Origin: Falsirhodobacter flavus
Lineage (GTDB): Bacteria > Pseudomonadota > Alphaproteobacteria > Rhodobacterales > Rhodobacteraceae
Length of the DNA: 64,000 bases
Direction: 5' to 3'
Assembly (NCBI GenBank): GCA_029846755.1
Contig: JARWBI010000013.1
Location: 1 to 64,000 of the forward strand
This document shows, one piece after another, positions 46,254-56,709 of this stretch (its first letter is position 1; every line of letters begins with the position of its first letter). The notes under the pieces are model-generated. The model was not told the origin of the DNA. It saw only the letters and a program-made list of their open reading frames with translations, and did no database searches. The translations under genes and the position numbers were made by a program.

Positions 46254-46985
46254 ATGCGGCTTGGCGTGAATATCGACCATGTGGCCACGGTGCGGAATGC
46301 GCGTGGATCGAATTGGCCGGACCCGCTGCGTGCCGCGATACTGGCCGAGGCTGCGGGCGCCGACGGGATCACCGCCCATCTGCGCGAGGATCGCCGCCAT
46401 ATCCGCGACGAGGATATTGAGGCGCTGATGGCCGGGATCGGCCTGCCGCTGAACTTCGAGATGGCGGCCACCGCCGAAATGCAGACGATCGCGCTGCGCC
46501 ACAAGCCCCACGCCGTCTGCCTCGTGCCGGAAAAGCGCGAGGAGCGCACGACCGAGGGCGGGCTGGACGTTGCCAGCGACGAGGCCCGGCTGGCCGATTT
46601 CATCGCGCCGCTGCGCGAGGCGGGGTCGCGCGTGTCGATGTTCATCGGCCACGATCCCGCACAGATCGAGGCATCGCACCGGATCGGCGCGGCGGTGGTC
46701 GAACTGCATACCGGGCACTACTGCGAACTGATCGCCGACCGCCGCACCGCCGAAGCGGAGGCCGAACTGGCCGCGCTGCGCCAGGGCGCGGCCTTTGCCC
46801 ATTCGCTGGGACTGGAGGTTCATGCGGGCCACGGCATCAGCTATGACACCGTCGCCGAGATCGCCGCCTTTCCGCAGGTGATGGAGTTGAATATCGGCCA
46901 TTTCCTGATTGCCGAATCCATCTTCCGCGGGCTTGGTCCCGCCATCGAGGAAATGCGCCGCCGCATGGATGCCGCACGCGCCTGA
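46254..46985 (+). CDS. pdxJ: pyridoxine 5'-phosphate synthase
   Basis: A 243-residue PdxJ TIM barrel. [18 protein letters not shown] and [29 protein letters not shown] (in pieces) carry the catalytic His and Arg. [29 protein letters not shown] and [25 protein letters not shown] are all present. It condenses DXP with 3-amino-1-hydroxyacetone phosphate in vitamin B6 synthesis. Upstream GGGGTGGAAGA serves as ribosome site. Confidence 0.97.
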   Translation: MRLGVNIDHVATVRNARGSNWPDPLRAAILAEAAGADGITAHLREDRRHIRDEDIEALMAGIGLPLNFEMAATAEMQTIALRHKPHAVCLVPEKREERTTEGGLDVASDEARLADFIAPLREAGSRVSMFIGHDPAQIEASHRIGAAVVELHTGHYCELIADRRTAEAEAELAALRQGAAFAHSLGLEVHAGHGISYDTVAEIAAFPQVMELNIGHFLIAESIFRGLGPAIEEMRRRMDAARA

Positions 46986-46995
46986 GGAGACACGC

Positions 46996-47484
46996 ATGCA
47001 GCTTTCGCTCGTCGCGCTCGGCTCGGCCTCGCTGATCCTCGGGATCGTGGCGCTGGCCTTTCCGCTTCCGGCTTCGCTCAGCGTGGTGCTGTTCACGGGC
47101 TGGGCCTTTCTGGCCATCGGCGCGCTTCAGATGTTCCATGCCTTTCGCGCGGGCCTATTGATGTCCGAAGGGCTGTGGGGGCTGTTCCCGCTGGTGCTGG
47201 GGATCCTGCTGATCGCGCGCCCGCTGGACGGGATGGTCGCGCTGACGGTCGTGGTGGGGGTGGTCTGCGCCGTGTCGGGGCTGTTCCGGCTGGCGATGGG
47301 CATCCGGCTGGGCCATCGGCTGCGCTGGCTGGTGGTCGCCTCGGGCGGGCTGTCGCTTCTGTTCGGGCTTGTGGTGCTTCTGGGGCTGGAGGAGACGGTG
47401 CTGGTGACGCTGGGCTTCATCCTCGCGTTCGAATTGATCCTGATCGGCGCAGTGCTGATCGCGGTGGGGATGGCGCGCAGATGA
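46996..47484 (+). CDS. HdeD-like (DUF308) membrane protein
   Basis: A 162-residue protein with about six short transmembrane helices arranged as repeats ([46 protein letters not shown]), the DUF308/HdeD pattern. GAGGAGA lies just before the start, 10 bases after pdxJ. HdeD is linked to acid resistance in E. coli; here the role is unknown. It overlaps acpS by four bases. Confidence 0.8.
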   Translation: MQLSLVALGSASLILGIVALAFPLPASLSVVLFTGWAFLAIGALQMFHAFRAGLLMSEGLWGLFPLVLGILLIARPLDGMVALTVVVGVVCAVSGLFRLAMGIRLGHRLRWLVVASGGLSLLFGLVVLLGLEETVLVTLGFILAFELILIGAVLIAVGMARR

Positions 47485-47900
47485 TCCTTGGCATCGGGAC
47501 CGATCTTGCGAATATCGAACGGATCGAACGCACGCTGGAACGGTTCGGCGACCGTTTCCGCAACCGCGTCTTCACCAATCTGGAACAGCGCCGGGCGGAA
47601 AATCGCGCCGATGTCGCGGGCACCTATGCAAAACGCTGGGCGGCCAAGGAGGCCTGTTCCAAGGCGCTGGGCACCGGGCTGCGGATGGGCATCGCGTGGA
47701 AGGACATGGCGGTATCGAACCTGCCGACCGGGCAGCCGGTGATGGCGCTGACGGGTTGGGCGGCGCAGCGGCTGGCATCCATGACCCCGCCCGGACACGA
47801 GGCGATCGTGCATGTCACCCTGACCGACGATCACCCCTGGGCGCAGGCTTTCGTTGTGATCGAGGCACGGCCCATCCGCGATCACGGCAGCGAAACTTGA
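47481..47900 (+). CDS. acpS: holo-[acyl-carrier-protein] synthase
   Basis: A 139-residue AcpS that transfers 4'-phosphopantetheine from CoA to acyl carrier protein. [15 protein letters not shown] has the Mg-binding aspartate; [15 protein letters not shown] is the second signature. The start overlaps the HdeD-like gene. pdxJ-(HdeD)-acpS-lepB is the customary order in this group, as in pdxJ-acpS pairs elsewhere. Confidence 0.96.
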   Translation: MILGIGTDLANIERIERTLERFGDRFRNRVFTNLEQRRAENRADVAGTYAKRWAAKEACSKALGTGLRMGIAWKDMAVSNLPTGQPVMALTGWAAQRLASMTPPGHEAIVHVTLTDDHPWAQAFVVIEARPIRDHGSET

Positions 47901-47952
47901 CTCGGACGCCCGCGCCGCGCATGAAGCGGCGATCATCAACGGGCGGGACGAC

Positions 47953-48747
47953 ATGTTCACACGCAAGAAAGCAAAGGCCGAGGGCGGCATTCTGGAGACG
48001 ATCAAGACGGTCGTCTATGCCCTGCTGATTGCGGGCGTCTTCCGCACACTGTTCTTCCAGCCGTTCTGGATCCCGTCGGGGTCGATGAAGGACACGCTGC
48101 TGATCGGCGATTTCCTGTTCGTGAACAAGATGGCCTACGGCTATTCGCAGTATTCCTGCCCCTTCTCGATGTGCCCCTTCTCGGGCCGTCTTCTGGCGTC
48201 CGAGCCGGAGCGCGGCGACGTTGTGGTGTTCCGCCATCCGGTGTCCGGCGCGGATTTCATCAAGCGTCTGATCGGCCTTCCGGGCGATACGGTGCAGATG
48301 CGAAACGGCCGGGTGATCCTGAACGGGCAGGAAGTGCCGCAGGAAGCGAGTGGCACCTTCGAGGAAACCTACGAACGGCAGGGGCCGATGGGCCAGTATC
48401 CGCGCTGCGAGAATGGCCCGGTGGGCGAGGGCGGGCTTTGCACCTCGTCGCGGTTCACCGAAATGCTGCCGAATGGCGTCGCGCATGACGTGCTGAACAT
48501 CGACCAGAACGGTTATGCCGACAACACCGACGTATTCACCGTTCCGCCGGGGCATTACTTCTTCATGGGCGACAACCGCGACAATTCGCAGGACAGCCGG
48601 TTCAGCCAGGCCTCGGGCGGCGTAGGCATGGTGCCTGCCGAATACCTGATCGGGCGCGCGGACCGGATCATGTTCTCGTCGGCGGGGCGCTCGATGCTGT
48701 ATTTCTGGACATGGCGGGCGGACCGCTTCTTCAAGGCTGTCGATTGA
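47953..48747 (+). CDS. lepB: signal peptidase I
   Basis: A 264-residue type I signal peptidase. One N-terminal TM helix (about 18-36) precedes the nucleophile in [11 protein letters not shown] (Ser44). The general base is Lys104 (KRLIGLPGD). [17 protein letters not shown] is box E. Four cysteines (QYSCPFSMC near 69-74, and RCEN and LCTSS later) lie in the periplasmic domain and could pair. The gene precedes rnc, overlapping by TTGA. Confidence 0.96.
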   Translation: MFTRKKAKAEGGILETIKTVVYALLIAGVFRTLFFQPFWIPSGSMKDTLLIGDFLFVNKMAYGYSQYSCPFSMCPFSGRLLASEPERGDVVVFRHPVSGADFIKRLIGLPGDTVQMRNGRVILNGQEVPQEASGTFEETYERQGPMGQYPRCENGPVGEGGLCTSSRFTEMLPNGVAHDVLNIDQNGYADNTDVFTVPPGHYFFMGDNRDNSQDSRFSQASGGVGMVPAEYLIGRADRIMFSSAGRSMLYFWTWRADRFFKAVD

Positions 48748-49430
48748 AACTCTCTGCCGATCTCATCGCGCTGTCCGGCACGCTCGGGCACCGCTTCAAC
48801 AATCCCGAATTGCTGGTCCGGGCGGTGACGCATGCCTCGATCTCGGGGCCGCAGCGGCCGGACAACCAGCGGCTTGAATTTCTGGGCGACCGGGTGCTTG
48901 GCCTCGTCATGTCCGAAGCGCTTCTGTCGGCGGATGAAAAGGCCAGCGAAGGCCTGCTTGCCCCCCGGTTCAACGCGCTGGTTCGCAAGGAGACCTGCGC
49001 CGAGATCGCGCGGGAGATCGGGCTGGGCAACGCGCTGAAGCTGGGCCGGTCAGAAATGATGTCTGGCGGTCGCCGCAAAGAGGCGCTGCTGGGCGACGCG
49101 ATGGAGGCCCTGATCGCTGCCGTCTATGTCGATGCGGGCTTCGAGGTGGCGCGGGCCGTGGTGCTGCGCCTGTGGGGCGACCGGGTCGGGCGGGTCGAGA
49201 AGGACGCGCGCGATCCCAAGACCGCGCTTCAGGAATGGGCGCAGGCTCGCGCCTTGCCGCCGCCGCGCTATGTCGAATTGGGACGGTCCGGGCCGGATCA
49301 CCAACCCACCTTCGACGTGGAGGTGCGACTGGAGACGGGCGAGGCCGAAACGGCGCAGGCCAATACCAAACGCGCCGCCGAACAGGCCGCGGCAAGGGCG
49401 CTTCTGGCGCGGATGGAGAAGAACGCATGA
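48744..49430 (+). CDS. rnc: ribonuclease III
   Basis: A 228-residue RNase III. The nuclease signature [18 protein letters not shown] is near residue 45; [19 protein letters not shown] holds the second set of acidic residues. A C-terminal dsRNA-binding domain follows ([19 protein letters not shown]). The start is TTG at 48744, overlapping the lepB stop. It cuts double-stranded RNA, including rRNA precursors. Confidence 0.96.
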   Translation: MKLSADLIALSGTLGHRFNNPELLVRAVTHASISGPQRPDNQRLEFLGDRVLGLVMSEALLSADEKASEGLLAPRFNALVRKETCAEIAREIGLGNALKLGRSEMMSGGRRKEALLGDAMEALIAAVYVDAGFEVARAVVLRLWGDRVGRVEKDARDPKTALQEWAQARALPPPRYVELGRSGPDHQPTFDVEVRLETGEAETAQANTKRAAEQAAARALLARMEKNA

Positions 49431-50335
49431 CACGCGCAGGTTTCGTCGCCCTGATCGGAGAGCCGAACGCCGGCAAATCCACCCTGCTGAACCGCATGGT
49501 CGGGGCCAAGGTGTCGATCGTCACCCACAAGGTGCAGACCACCCGCGCCCGCATCCGCGGCGTCGCGATGGAGGGGGATGCGCAGATCGTCTTCGTGGAC
49601 ACGCCGGGCCTGTTCCGCCCGCGCCGCCGTCTTGACCGCGCGATGGTCGCCGCCGCCTGGGGCGGGGCCGCGGATGCCGATGTGATCGTTCTGCTGATCG
49701 AGGCGCACCGTGGCCTGACCGAAGGGACCGAGGCGATCATTGACGCGCTGAAGGACCGCGTTCCCGGCAAGGTGAAGGTGGCGCTGGCGATCAACAAGAT
49801 CGACCGGGTGAAGGCGGAAACGCTGCTGGCACTGACCCAGAAGATGAACGAAGCGTTTCCCTTCGTGGAAACCTTCATGATCTCGGCCGAGCGGGGATAC
49901 GGCGTCGACAAGCTGCGCGAATGGCTGGCGGGGCAACTGCCCGACGGCGAGTGGTTCTATCCCGAGGATCAGATCGCCGACCTGCCCATGCGCATGATCG
50001 CCGCCGAGATGACGCGCGAAAAGCTGACCCTGCGTCTGCACGAAGAACTGCCCTATCAGCTGACGGTCGAGACCGAGAAATGGGAGGATCGCCCCGACGG
50101 GTCCACCCGCATCGATCAGGTCGTCTATGTCGCCCGCGACGGGCACAAGGGTATCGTTCTGGGCAACAAGGGCGAGACGATCAAGTCCATCGGCCAGGCC
50201 GCTCGGGCCGAGATTTCCGAATTCCTTGGCCGAACGGTCCATCTGTTCCTTCAGGTCAAGGTCCGTCCGAACTGGCTGGAAGAGCCCGAGCGCTATTCCG
50301 AGATGGGTCTGGACTTCAAGGACGGCAATTCTTGA
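49427..50335 (+). CDS. era: GTPase Era
   Basis: A 302-residue Era. G1 is [16 protein letters not shown], the switch threonine lies in [13 protein letters not shown]3 is VDTPGLF and G4 is NKIDRV. A C-terminal KH domain contains [22 protein letters not shown]. It assists 30S assembly and 16S rRNA maturation. The start overlaps rnc by four bases. Confidence 0.97.
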   Translation: MTRAGFVALIGEPNAGKSTLLNRMVGAKVSIVTHKVQTTRARIRGVAMEGDAQIVFVDTPGLFRPRRRLDRAMVAAAWGGAADADVIVLLIEAHRGLTEGTEAIIDALKDRVPGKVKVALAINKIDRVKAETLLALTQKMNEAFPFVETFMISAERGYGVDKLREWLAGQLPDGEWFYPEDQIADLPMRMIAAEMTREKLTLRLHEELPYQLTVETEKWEDRPDGSTRIDQVVYVARDGHKGIVLGNKGETIKSIGQAARAEISEFLGRTVHLFLQVKVRPNWLEEPERYSEMGLDFKDGNS

Positions 50336-50664
50336 CACGGCTGACCGCCGATTTCTGGGTCCGCGCCTATCTGGCGCGGCTGCGGTTGGCGGATATTCCG
50401 GCGTTCATTACGTCGAAGGGCGATGCGACGGCGGGGGCGGTGCTTGTGAAACTTGCGACGCTGGACGGGAAGGCGCAGGCCTTCCAGCGCAGTTTCGATC
50501 TGATGACCGGGGACCGCGCTTGGGTCGTGCTGGCCGAAGGTGCCGAGCCGGAGGTCGATGCCGCCGTCGCGCGCCAGCGCGGGTTCGATCCCGACCTCTG
50601 GGTGATCGAGATCGAGGACCGGCAGGGCCGCACGCTGCTGGATGAGCCGGGACTTTCCGACTAG
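50332..50664 (+). CDS. DUF1491 family protein
   Basis: A 110-residue protein starting TTG at 50332 within the era stop (TTGA overlap). FWVRAYLARLRLADIPAFI and GDATAGAVLVKLATLDGKA are the DUF1491 core, and a C-terminal FDPDLWVIEIEDRQGRTLL follows. The family is found almost only in alphaproteobacteria, often between era and recO as here. Function unknown. Confidence 0.88.
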   Translation: MTRLTADFWVRAYLARLRLADIPAFITSKGDATAGAVLVKLATLDGKAQAFQRSFDLMTGDRAWVVLAEGAEPEVDAAVARQRGFDPDLWVIEIEDRQGRTLLDEPGLSD

Positions 50665-50673
50665 GCTGCCCTG

Positions 50674-51438
50674 ATGGAGTGGCGGGACGAGGGTGCGCTT
50701 CTGTCCATGCGTCGGCATGGCGAAAGCGCCGCGATCATCGAAGTGTTCACCAAGGATCACGGCCGCCATTCCGGCGTCGTGCATGGCGGTGCATCTCGCA
50801 AGATGGCCGCCACCCTGCAACCCGGCACGCAGCTGGACGTGACATGGCGCGCACGGCTGGGCGACCAGCTGGGCACCTTCGCGGTGGAGCCGTTGCGCGC
50901 GCGTGCGGTTCTGGACAGCCGCCTTGGCCTGACCGGCCTGAACGCCGTCTGCGCAATGCTGCATCTGTGCCTGCCCGACCGGGAGGCGCATCCGGCGCTG
51001 TGGCTGCGGACGATGGCGCTTCTGGACGATCTGGGCAGCAACGGCTGGGGCGAAGCCTATCTGCGGTGGGAGATGCTGCTGCTGGAGGAGATGGGCTTCG
51101 CGCTGGACCTGACGCGCTGTGCGCTGACCGGGTCGCGCGAGGATCTGGCCTTCGTCAGCCCGCGCACGGGCAGGGCGGTCGGCCGGAATGCGGCCGGCGA
51201 CTGGGCGCCGCGGCTGCTTCCCCTGCCGCCGATCCTGCTTGGGCAGGGCGGTGCCAGCCCGGCCGAGATGGCGGCCGGCCTGACCCTGTGCGCCCATTTC
51301 CTGAACCGTGCGTTGGCGGGCATGGACATCCACCATCCCCTGCCCGAGGCACGGGCGCGGCTGGTCGATCTTCTGACGCGCGAGGTTGCATCCATGCCCG
51401 CCACGGGTGAAGGAAGGCTGCACGAAGACGGAGAATGA
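50674..51438 (+). CDS. recO: DNA repair protein RecO
   Basis: A 254-residue RecO. The N-terminal OB fold (EWRDEGALLSMRRHGESAAIIEVFT, GGASRKMAATLQPGTQLDV) is followed by a helical domain (RWEMLLLEEMGFALDLTRCALTG in pieces). RecO loads RecA with RecR in gap repair. It lies 9 bases after DUF1491. Normal length and start. Confidence 0.94.
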   Translation: MEWRDEGALLSMRRHGESAAIIEVFTKDHGRHSGVVHGGASRKMAATLQPGTQLDVTWRARLGDQLGTFAVEPLRARAVLDSRLGLTGLNAVCAMLHLCLPDREAHPALWLRTMALLDDLGSNGWGEAYLRWEMLLLEEMGFALDLTRCALTGSREDLAFVSPRTGRAVGRNAAGDWAPRLLPLPPILLGQGGASPAEMAAGLTLCAHFLNRALAGMDIHHPLPEARARLVDLLTREVASMPATGEGRLHEDGE

Positions 51439-51439
51439 A

Positions 51440-52204
51440 ATGGTCGAAATCCTGGGCTTGCCGATCGCATCCTTCCTCGCCGCCTTTGCCGTGACGCTGG
51501 CTGCGGGCTTCGTGAAGGGCGCCATCGGCTTCGCGATGCCACTGGTGATGATGTCGGCGTTTTCATCGTTCCTGCCGCCGCAATACGCGCTGGCTGGGCT
51601 GATCCTGCCGGTGCTGGTCACCAATATCCACCAGATGCTGCGCGACGGACTGGGCGAGGCGTGGAATTCGGCATGGAAGTTCCGGCGCTTCATCATCGGC
51701 ACGGTGCTGTTCATCGGCGTGTCGGCGCAATTCGCCGAACGGATCCCGCAGGCGGCGTTTCTGCTGTTGCTCGGCCTGCCGATCACGATCTTTGCCGGGC
51801 TGCAACTGGCGGGGCGCAAGCTGGCGCTGCGGCTGGAACATCAGGGCCGCGCGGAATGGTTTCTGGGGATCGTCGGCGGGCTTTACGGAGGCGTGTCGGG
51901 CATCTGGGGGCCGCCGCTGCTGGTCTATCTTCTGTCCATCGGCACGCCCAAAACCGAAAACGTGCGCGTGCAGGGGGTGATCTTCTTCATCGGATCGGCC
52001 GTGCTGTTCATCGCGCATCTTCAGACCGGAATCCTTCAGGGCGACACGCTGAAGTTTTCCGGCGCGTTGATCCTGCCGGCGGCGATCGGGATGTTCGCAG
52101 GATACAGGTTGCAGGACAGCCTGGATCAGAACCGTTTCCGCTGGTGGACGCAGGTTCTGCTCATCATCACGGGCCTGAACCTGATCCGGCAGGCCGTGAT
52201 GTGA
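51440..52204 (+). CDS. sulfite exporter TauE/SafE (TSUP) family permease
   Basis: A 254-residue membrane protein with about eight helices and two TauE/SafE half-repeats: FAVTLAAGFVKGAIGFAMPLVMM and FLGIVGGLYGGVSGIWGPPLLVYLL, in pieces. Family members move sulfite, sulfoacetate or other anions; the substrate cannot be assigned. It begins one base after the recO stop. A shared hairpin separates it from the convergent pckA. Confidence 0.88.
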   Translation: MVEILGLPIASFLAAFAVTLAAGFVKGAIGFAMPLVMMSAFSSFLPPQYALAGLILPVLVTNIHQMLRDGLGEAWNSAWKFRRFIIGTVLFIGVSAQFAERIPQAAFLLLLGLPITIFAGLQLAGRKLALRLEHQGRAEWFLGIVGGLYGGVSGIWGPPLLVYLLSIGTPKTENVRVQGVIFFIGSAVLFIAHLQTGILQGDTLKFSGALILPAAIGMFAGYRLQDSLDQNRFRWWTQVLLIITGLNLIRQAVM

Positions 52205-52236
52205 AAAAGGGCGGCTCCCAGTCCGGAAGCCGCCCG
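52203..52236. terminator. terminator hairpin between TSUP gene and pckA
   Basis: GGGCGGCT (52209-52216) pairs with AGCCGCCC (52228-52235). Read on the minus strand the hairpin is followed by TTTTT, a good intrinsic terminator for pckA. On the plus strand the tail GCTTGCTTAG is weaker but may serve the TSUP gene. Confidence 0.75.
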
Positions 52237-52241
52237 CTTGC

Positions 52242-53840
52242 TTAGCCGATTGCCGCCGCTTTGACGTCCGCGTCGATATGCGGGACGTATTGGGCGAAGT
52301 TGTCGGCGAACATCCCCACAAGCTTCGCCGCCTGCGCGTCATAGGCCGCCGCATCCGCCCAGGTCGAACGCGGGTCGAGCAGCGAGGGCTCTACGCCCGG
52401 AACCGCGACGGGAACCTCGAAGCCGAAATTCGGGTCCTTGCGGAACTGAGCGGCGTCCAGCGTGCCATCCAGCGCAGCGGCCAGCAGCGCGCGCGTCGCC
52501 TTGATCGGCATGCGCTTGCCCGTCCCGTATGCGCCGCCGGTCCAGCCGGTGTTCACCAGCCAGCAGGACGCGCCATGCTTGGCGATCTTCTGTTGCAGCA
52601 GTTTGCCATAGACCTCGGGGCGGCGCGGCATGAAGGGTGCGCCGAAGCAGGTCGAGAAGGTCGGCTGCGGTTCGGTGACCCCACGCTCGGTCCCTGCGAC
52701 CTTGGAGGTGAAGCCCGACAGGAAGTGATACATCGCCTGTGCCGGTGTCAGCTTGGCGATCGGGGGCAGAACCCCGAACGCGTCGCAGGTCAGCATGATG
52801 ATGTTCTTGGGGAAACCGCCAAGCCCGGTGTCCGACGCGTTGGAGATCGCCTCCAGCGGATAGGCGCAACGGGTGTTGGCCGTCAGGCTGTCATCCTCGA
52901 AGTCCAGTTCGAGCGTTTCGGGATCGAAGACCATGTTTTCGATCACGGTGGCGAAACGGTGGGTGGTCGCGAAGATCGCCGGCTCGGCTTCCGCCGACAG
53001 GTTGATCGTCTTGGCATAGCAGCCACCTTCGAAGTTGAAGGTGCCGCGATCCGACCAGCCATGTTCGTCGTCGCCGATCAGGACGCGCGACGGGTCCGCC
53101 GAAAGCGTGGTCTTGCCGGTGCCCGACAGGCCGAAGAACACGGCGGTGTCGACCGGGTTGCCGACCGCGTGATTGGCCGAGCAGTGCATCGGCATCACGC
53201 CTTTTCCGGGCAGAATGTAGTTCAGCAGCGTGAACACGGACTTCTTGTTCTCGCCCGCGTATTCGGTGTTGGCGATCAGGATCAGCTTACGATCGAAGTT
53301 CAGCGCGATGACGGTTTCAGACCGGCAGCCGTGCTTGGCGGGGTCCGCCTTGAACGAGGGGCAGTTGATGATCGTGAAATCGGGGACAAACGAATCAAGT
53401 TCCGCACGCTGGGGACGGCGCAGCAGGTGCCGGATGAACAGCCCGTGCCATGCCATTTCCGTGACGACGCGCACGTCCAGACGGTGTGTCGCATCGGCGC
53501 CTGCATAGAGGTCCTGGACGAAATATTCCCGACCCTTCATATGCTCCAGCATGTCGTCATAGAGGCGGTCGAACGCTGCCGACTCCATGGCGGTGTTGTT
53601 TTCCCACCAGATATTGTCTTCGACGCCGGGGGTGCGGACAACATGTTTGTCCTTCGGCGAACGGCCGGTATAGACGCCGGTCGTTGTCAGAAAGGCACCG
53701 CCTTTGCCGACCTGTCCTTCGCCGCGGGCGACCGCTGCGGTCATCAATGCTGGTTCGATAAGGTTGTAATGGACCGTTCCCAGTCCTGTAATGCCCTGAT
53801 CCTCCAGCTTCTGCGCCGGATTCACGCGTCCAATGGTCAT
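52242..53840 (-). CDS. pckA: phosphoenolpyruvate carboxykinase (ATP)
   Basis: A 532-residue ATP-type PEPCK catalysing oxaloacetate + ATP to PEP + CO2 + ADP, the entry to gluconeogenesis. [20 protein letters not shown]-like [14 protein letters not shown], the P-loop [11 protein letters not shown], and [23 protein letters not shown] with metal ligands are present. [15 protein letters not shown] is the adenine loop. The start at 53840 ([16 protein letters not shown]) is the family start. It is divergent from chvI, with candidate operators in the spacer. Confidence 0.96.
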   Translation of the reverse strand: MTIGRVNPAQKLEDQGITGLGTVHYNLIEPALMTAAVARGEGQVGKGGAFLTTTGVYTGRSPKDKHVVRTPGVEDNIWWENNTAMESAAFDRLYDDMLEHMKGREYFVQDLYAGADATHRLDVRVVTEMAWHGLFIRHLLRRPQRAELDSFVPDFTIINCPSFKADPAKHGCRSETVIALNFDRKLILIANTEYAGENKKSVFTLLNYILPGKGVMPMHCSANHAVGNPVDTAVFFGLSGTGKTTLSADPSRVLIGDDEHGWSDRGTFNFEGGCYAKTINLSAEAEPAIFATTHRFATVIENMVFDPETLELDFEDDSLTANTRCAYPLEAISNASDTGLGGFPKNIIMLTCDAFGVLPPIAKLTPAQAMYHFLSGFTSKVAGTERGVTEPQPTFSTCFGAPFMPRRPEVYGKLLQQKIAKHGASCWLVNTGWTGGAYGTGKRMPIKATRALLAAALDGTLDAAQFRKDPNFGFEVPVAVPGVEPSLLDPRSTWADAAAYDAQAAKLVGMFADNFAQYVPHIDADVKAAAIG

Positions 53841-54178
53841 CTGCAAGCTCCCGATGCCGCCGATCGCGACATTTCCAACCGAAGTTCGGTATCCGGGCCG
53901 ATGGGACACCGGTCACACCCCGTTAAGGCTTGTGACATCTTTCCTATAACATGTGGATTTGGCTTGGGAACAGAGTGCAATCAGGACGTTAGCGCAACCA
54001 TTTCAGCTTTAGCGCAACCATGGCAGAACGCTGCCTGAATTAGGCGAATCTTTGTCTTTTCCAAGCGTGATGGAGATTGAGCCGTCAGCGTGATTCGCAG
54101 TTTGCAGTTGATTTGAAGAGTGGATACAGGATGATGTTCGACACTCCGGCACGGCCGGGAAGCAGCAGAAAGCATTTC
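53841..54178. other. divergent control region between pckA and chvI
   Basis: This 338-base gap has no gene of its own. It must hold the promoters of pckA (minus) and of the chvI operon (plus). It is AT-richer than its surroundings around 53930-54120. The clearest element is the tandem repeat at 53988-54021 listed separately. No confident -35/-10 pair was assigned. Confidence 0.5.
53988..54021. repeat. tandem operator-like repeats in the pckA-chvI spacer
   Basis: TTAGCGCAACCAT occurs twice, at 53989-54001 and 54009-54021, exactly 20 bases apart, about two turns of the helix. Each unit is nearly the palindrome GTTAGCGC(T)AAC, the type bound by LacI-family repressors; the first copy is preceded by G (GTTAGCGCAAC). 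A LacI-type regulator, PckR, controls pckA in rhizobia. Binding by such a regulator, or by ChvI itself, is inference. Confidence 0.5.
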
Positions 54179-54877
54179 ATGTCACGGATCGCCCTTGTGG
54201 ACGATGACCGAAACATCCTCACCTCCGTCGCCATGACATTAGAAGCGGAAGGGTTCGAGGTGGAAACCTACGCCGATGGCCAGTCCGCGCTTGAAGCCTT
54301 TGCCAAGCGCCTGCCGGACCTGGCCGTCCTGGACATCAAGATGCCCCGGATGGACGGGATGGACCTGCTTCAGCGGTTGCGGATGCGCACCTCGATGCCC
54401 GTGATCTTCCTGACGTCGAAGGATGACGAGATCGACGAGATCCTCGGTCTTCGTATGGGCGCCGACGATTACGTCAAGAAGCCGTTCTCGCAGCGGCTGC
54501 TGGTCGAACGCATCCGCGTGATCCTGCGGCGCGAAGCAGTCACGGCGGGCGAAAGCACCCCGGCGGAAGACGGGCAACTGATCGAACGGGGGCATCTGCG
54601 CATGGATAGCCTGCGCCATGCGGTCAACTGGAAGGGGCAGGACGTGTCGCTGACGGTGACCGAATTCCTGCTGCTTCAGGCGCTGGCCCAGCGCCCCGGA
54701 TTCGTCAAAAGCCGCGATCAGCTGATGGATGTGGCCTATGACGATCAGGTCTATGTCGACGACCGCACGATCGACAGCCACATCAAGCGCCTGCGCAAGA
54801 AGATGCGGACGGCGGACCCGGAATTCTCGGCGATCGAGACGCTTTACGGCATCGGTTACCGATACAACGAAGAATAG
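54179..54877 (+). CDS. chvI: response regulator ChvI
   Basis: A 232-residue OmpR-type regulator. The receiver domain holds acidic residues 8-10 (VDDD), phosphoacceptor Asp52 ([10 protein letters not shown]), Thr79 and Lys101 (DYVKKPF). The DNA-binding winged helix follows from about 130 ([37 protein letters not shown]). The ATG at 54179 gives the canonical N-terminus ([14 protein letters not shown]). It partners the kinase four bases downstream. ChvG/ChvI respond to acidity or envelope stress in other alphaproteobacteria. Confidence 0.93.
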   Translation: MSRIALVDDDRNILTSVAMTLEAEGFEVETYADGQSALEAFAKRLPDLAVLDIKMPRMDGMDLLQRLRMRTSMPVIFLTSKDDEIDEILGLRMGADDYVKKPFSQRLLVERIRVILRREAVTAGESTPAEDGQLIERGHLRMDSLRHAVNWKGQDVSLTVTEFLLLQALAQRPGFVKSRDQLMDVAYDDQVYVDDRTIDSHIKRLRKKMRTADPEFSAIETLYGIGYRYNEE

Positions 54878-54880
54878 CCC

Positions 54881-56305
54881 ATGGCTCCCTCGCTTCACGA
54901 TGCAGCCCTGCGCGGGCCTTTGCCCGGACGTCGCGAGGAAGCAAGAAGGCACCGCTGGCTGGTGCTGGGCCGATCGCCGCTGGCACGGCGGATCATCTTC
55001 TTCAACCTTGCGTCGCTTGGTGTCATGCTGATTGCGGCACTGCTGCTGTCGCCGGTGCGCGGCGCGCTGGTCGAACAGCGCAGCCGCTCGCTTGCGACCG
55101 AGGCGCGGATCCTGTCGGCCTATCTGCAAACCGGAACGGTGGCGGATGCGCTGGATCTGGTGGAGCCGGGGCTGGCCGTGACCATCACCTCGCGCGAGGG
55201 CAAGCTGCTGGCGCGGCGCGAAAGCGAGGCGCCGGCGCGGTCGTGGCTGGGCTGGCGTCCGGGCGGAGATCCGGGCTGGATCAGGCAGGTCGCGGAGGTT
55301 CCGGGGGGCGGCCTGGTGGAACTGCGCCTGCCGCTGGCCGAGATCGACGCGTTGGTGGCGCAGGATCGCGAGCGGCTGTTGCAGATATTCCTCGCCGCGT
55401 TCCTTCTGTCGGTCGGGCTGAGCCTGACGCTCGCCTCGATGATTGCGCGGCCGCTGACGGATCTGGCCGATGCCGCGGAATCGGGGCGCGAAACGGCGCC
55501 GCCGCGGATGGCCGCGCGGTTCTCCATCCCCGACCTTGCCGCCCGCCCTGACGAGATCGGGCGGCTTTCGTCGGCCATGCGGGGGATGGTCTCGGCGCTT
55601 TACGACCGGATCGACGCGAACGAACAATTCGCCGCCGATGTCGCGCATGAGATCAAGAACCCGCTCGCCTCGCTGCGGTCGGCCATCGACACGCTACGGA
55701 TCGTGCGCGAGGATCAGCGCGAGACGCTGCTGGAGATCATCGACCACGACGTGCAGCGGCTGGACCGGCTGGTTACCGACATTTCCAACGCATCCCGGCT
55801 CGATTCGGAACTGGTGAAGGAGGAGGAGGAAGAGTTCGACCTCGTGAAGACGCTTCGCCGTCTTGCCGACCACATGGGGCGTCAGGCCGAAGGGTCGGGC
55901 GTGCGATTCGTGTCCGACCTGCCATCGGCGCCCATCGTCATCAGCGGGCTGGAGGCGCGGCTTGCGCAGGTCTTCGTCAACCTCATCTCGAACGCCATCT
56001 CATTTTCCGAACCGGGGGATTCGGTCCGTCTCTGGGCACGCAAGCGCGACAACCGCGTGCTGGTCGTGGTCGAAGATACCGGGCCGGGCATTCCCGACAC
56101 GGCGCTGGCCCGCATCTTCAAACGCTTCTATTCCGAACGTCCAGCGGGGCAGTTCGGCAACCATTCCGGGCTTGGCCTCGCGATTTCCAAGCAGATCGTC
56201 GAGGCGCATGGCGGCGTCATCTGGGCCGAGAATATCCGACCGACCGAGGCCGACCCCGGATCGGATCCGATGGGCGCGCGCTTCGTCGTGGGCCTGCCGG
56301 TATGA
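54881..56305 (+). CDS. chvG: sensor histidine kinase ChvG
   Basis: A 474-residue membrane kinase. TM1 lies at about 38-57 and TM2 at about 168-188, enclosing a 110-residue periplasmic sensor. A HAMP linker follows (ARPLTDLADAAE). The H-box is FAADVAHEIKNPLASLRSA (His256). The N box is NLISNAISF, and the G boxes are DTGPGIPD and GLGLAISKQIVEAHGG. The periplasmic part should bind the ExoR-type inhibitor where present. It overlaps hprK by four bases. Confidence 0.94.
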   Translation: MAPSLHDAALRGPLPGRREEARRHRWLVLGRSPLARRIIFFNLASLGVMLIAALLLSPVRGALVEQRSRSLATEARILSAYLQTGTVADALDLVEPGLAVTITSREGKLLARRESEAPARSWLGWRPGGDPGWIRQVAEVPGGGLVELRLPLAEIDALVAQDRERLLQIFLAAFLLSVGLSLTLASMIARPLTDLADAAESGRETAPPRMAARFSIPDLAARPDEIGRLSSAMRGMVSALYDRIDANEQFAADVAHEIKNPLASLRSAIDTLRIVREDQRETLLEIIDHDVQRLDRLVTDISNASRLDSELVKEEEEEFDLVKTLRRLADHMGRQAEGSGVRFVSDLPSAPIVISGLEARLAQVFVNLISNAISFSEPGDSVRLWARKRDNRVLVVVEDTGPGIPDTALARIFKRFYSERPAGQFGNHSGLGLAISKQIVEAHGGVIWAENIRPTEADPGSDPMGARFVVGLPV

Positions 56306-56709
56306 TCGTCCACGGCACGGCGGTCGCCCTCTCGGGGCGCGGCGTGCTGATGACCGGGCCATCCGGTTCGGGAAAATCCGCGCTGGCCTTGCAACTTATG
56401 GCGTTCGGCGCGCAACTTGTCGCCGATGACAGGGTGATGATCCTGCGTGAGGGCGAGACGCTGATCGCCAGCGCGCCGGATGCGATCCGGGGGCTGATCG
56501 AGGCGCGCGGCGTCGGCATCCTGAACGCGGACCCCTGCACCGCAAGGCTGGTTCTGGCCGTGGACCTGTCGCAAACCGAAGACAGTCGTCTGCCGCCGAT
56601 GCGTCACAGCTTCGTGCATGGCTTGCCCTTGCCCCTTGTGCTGGGGCAGGATGCACCACACCTTCCCGCCGCGATCCTGCAATACCTGAAAGCCGGACGA
56701 CACAGTTGA
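56302..56709 (+). CDS. hprK: HPr kinase/phosphorylase (short alphaproteobacterial form)
   Basis: A 135-residue HprK consisting only of the C-terminal kinase domain. Walker A is [15 protein letters not shown] (about 13-26), then LVADDRVMI with catalytic acidic residues, and [10 protein letters not shown], the HprK signature. This truncated form is the rule in alphaproteobacteria. It would phosphorylate the seryl site of the HPr encoded three genes on. It overlaps chvG before and rapZ after by four bases. Confidence 0.93.
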   Translation: MIVHGTAVALSGRGVLMTGPSGSGKSALALQLMAFGAQLVADDRVMILREGETLIASAPDAIRGLIEARGVGILNADPCTARLVLAVDLSQTEDSRLPPMRHSFVHGLPLPLVLGQDAPHLPAAILQYLKAGRHS

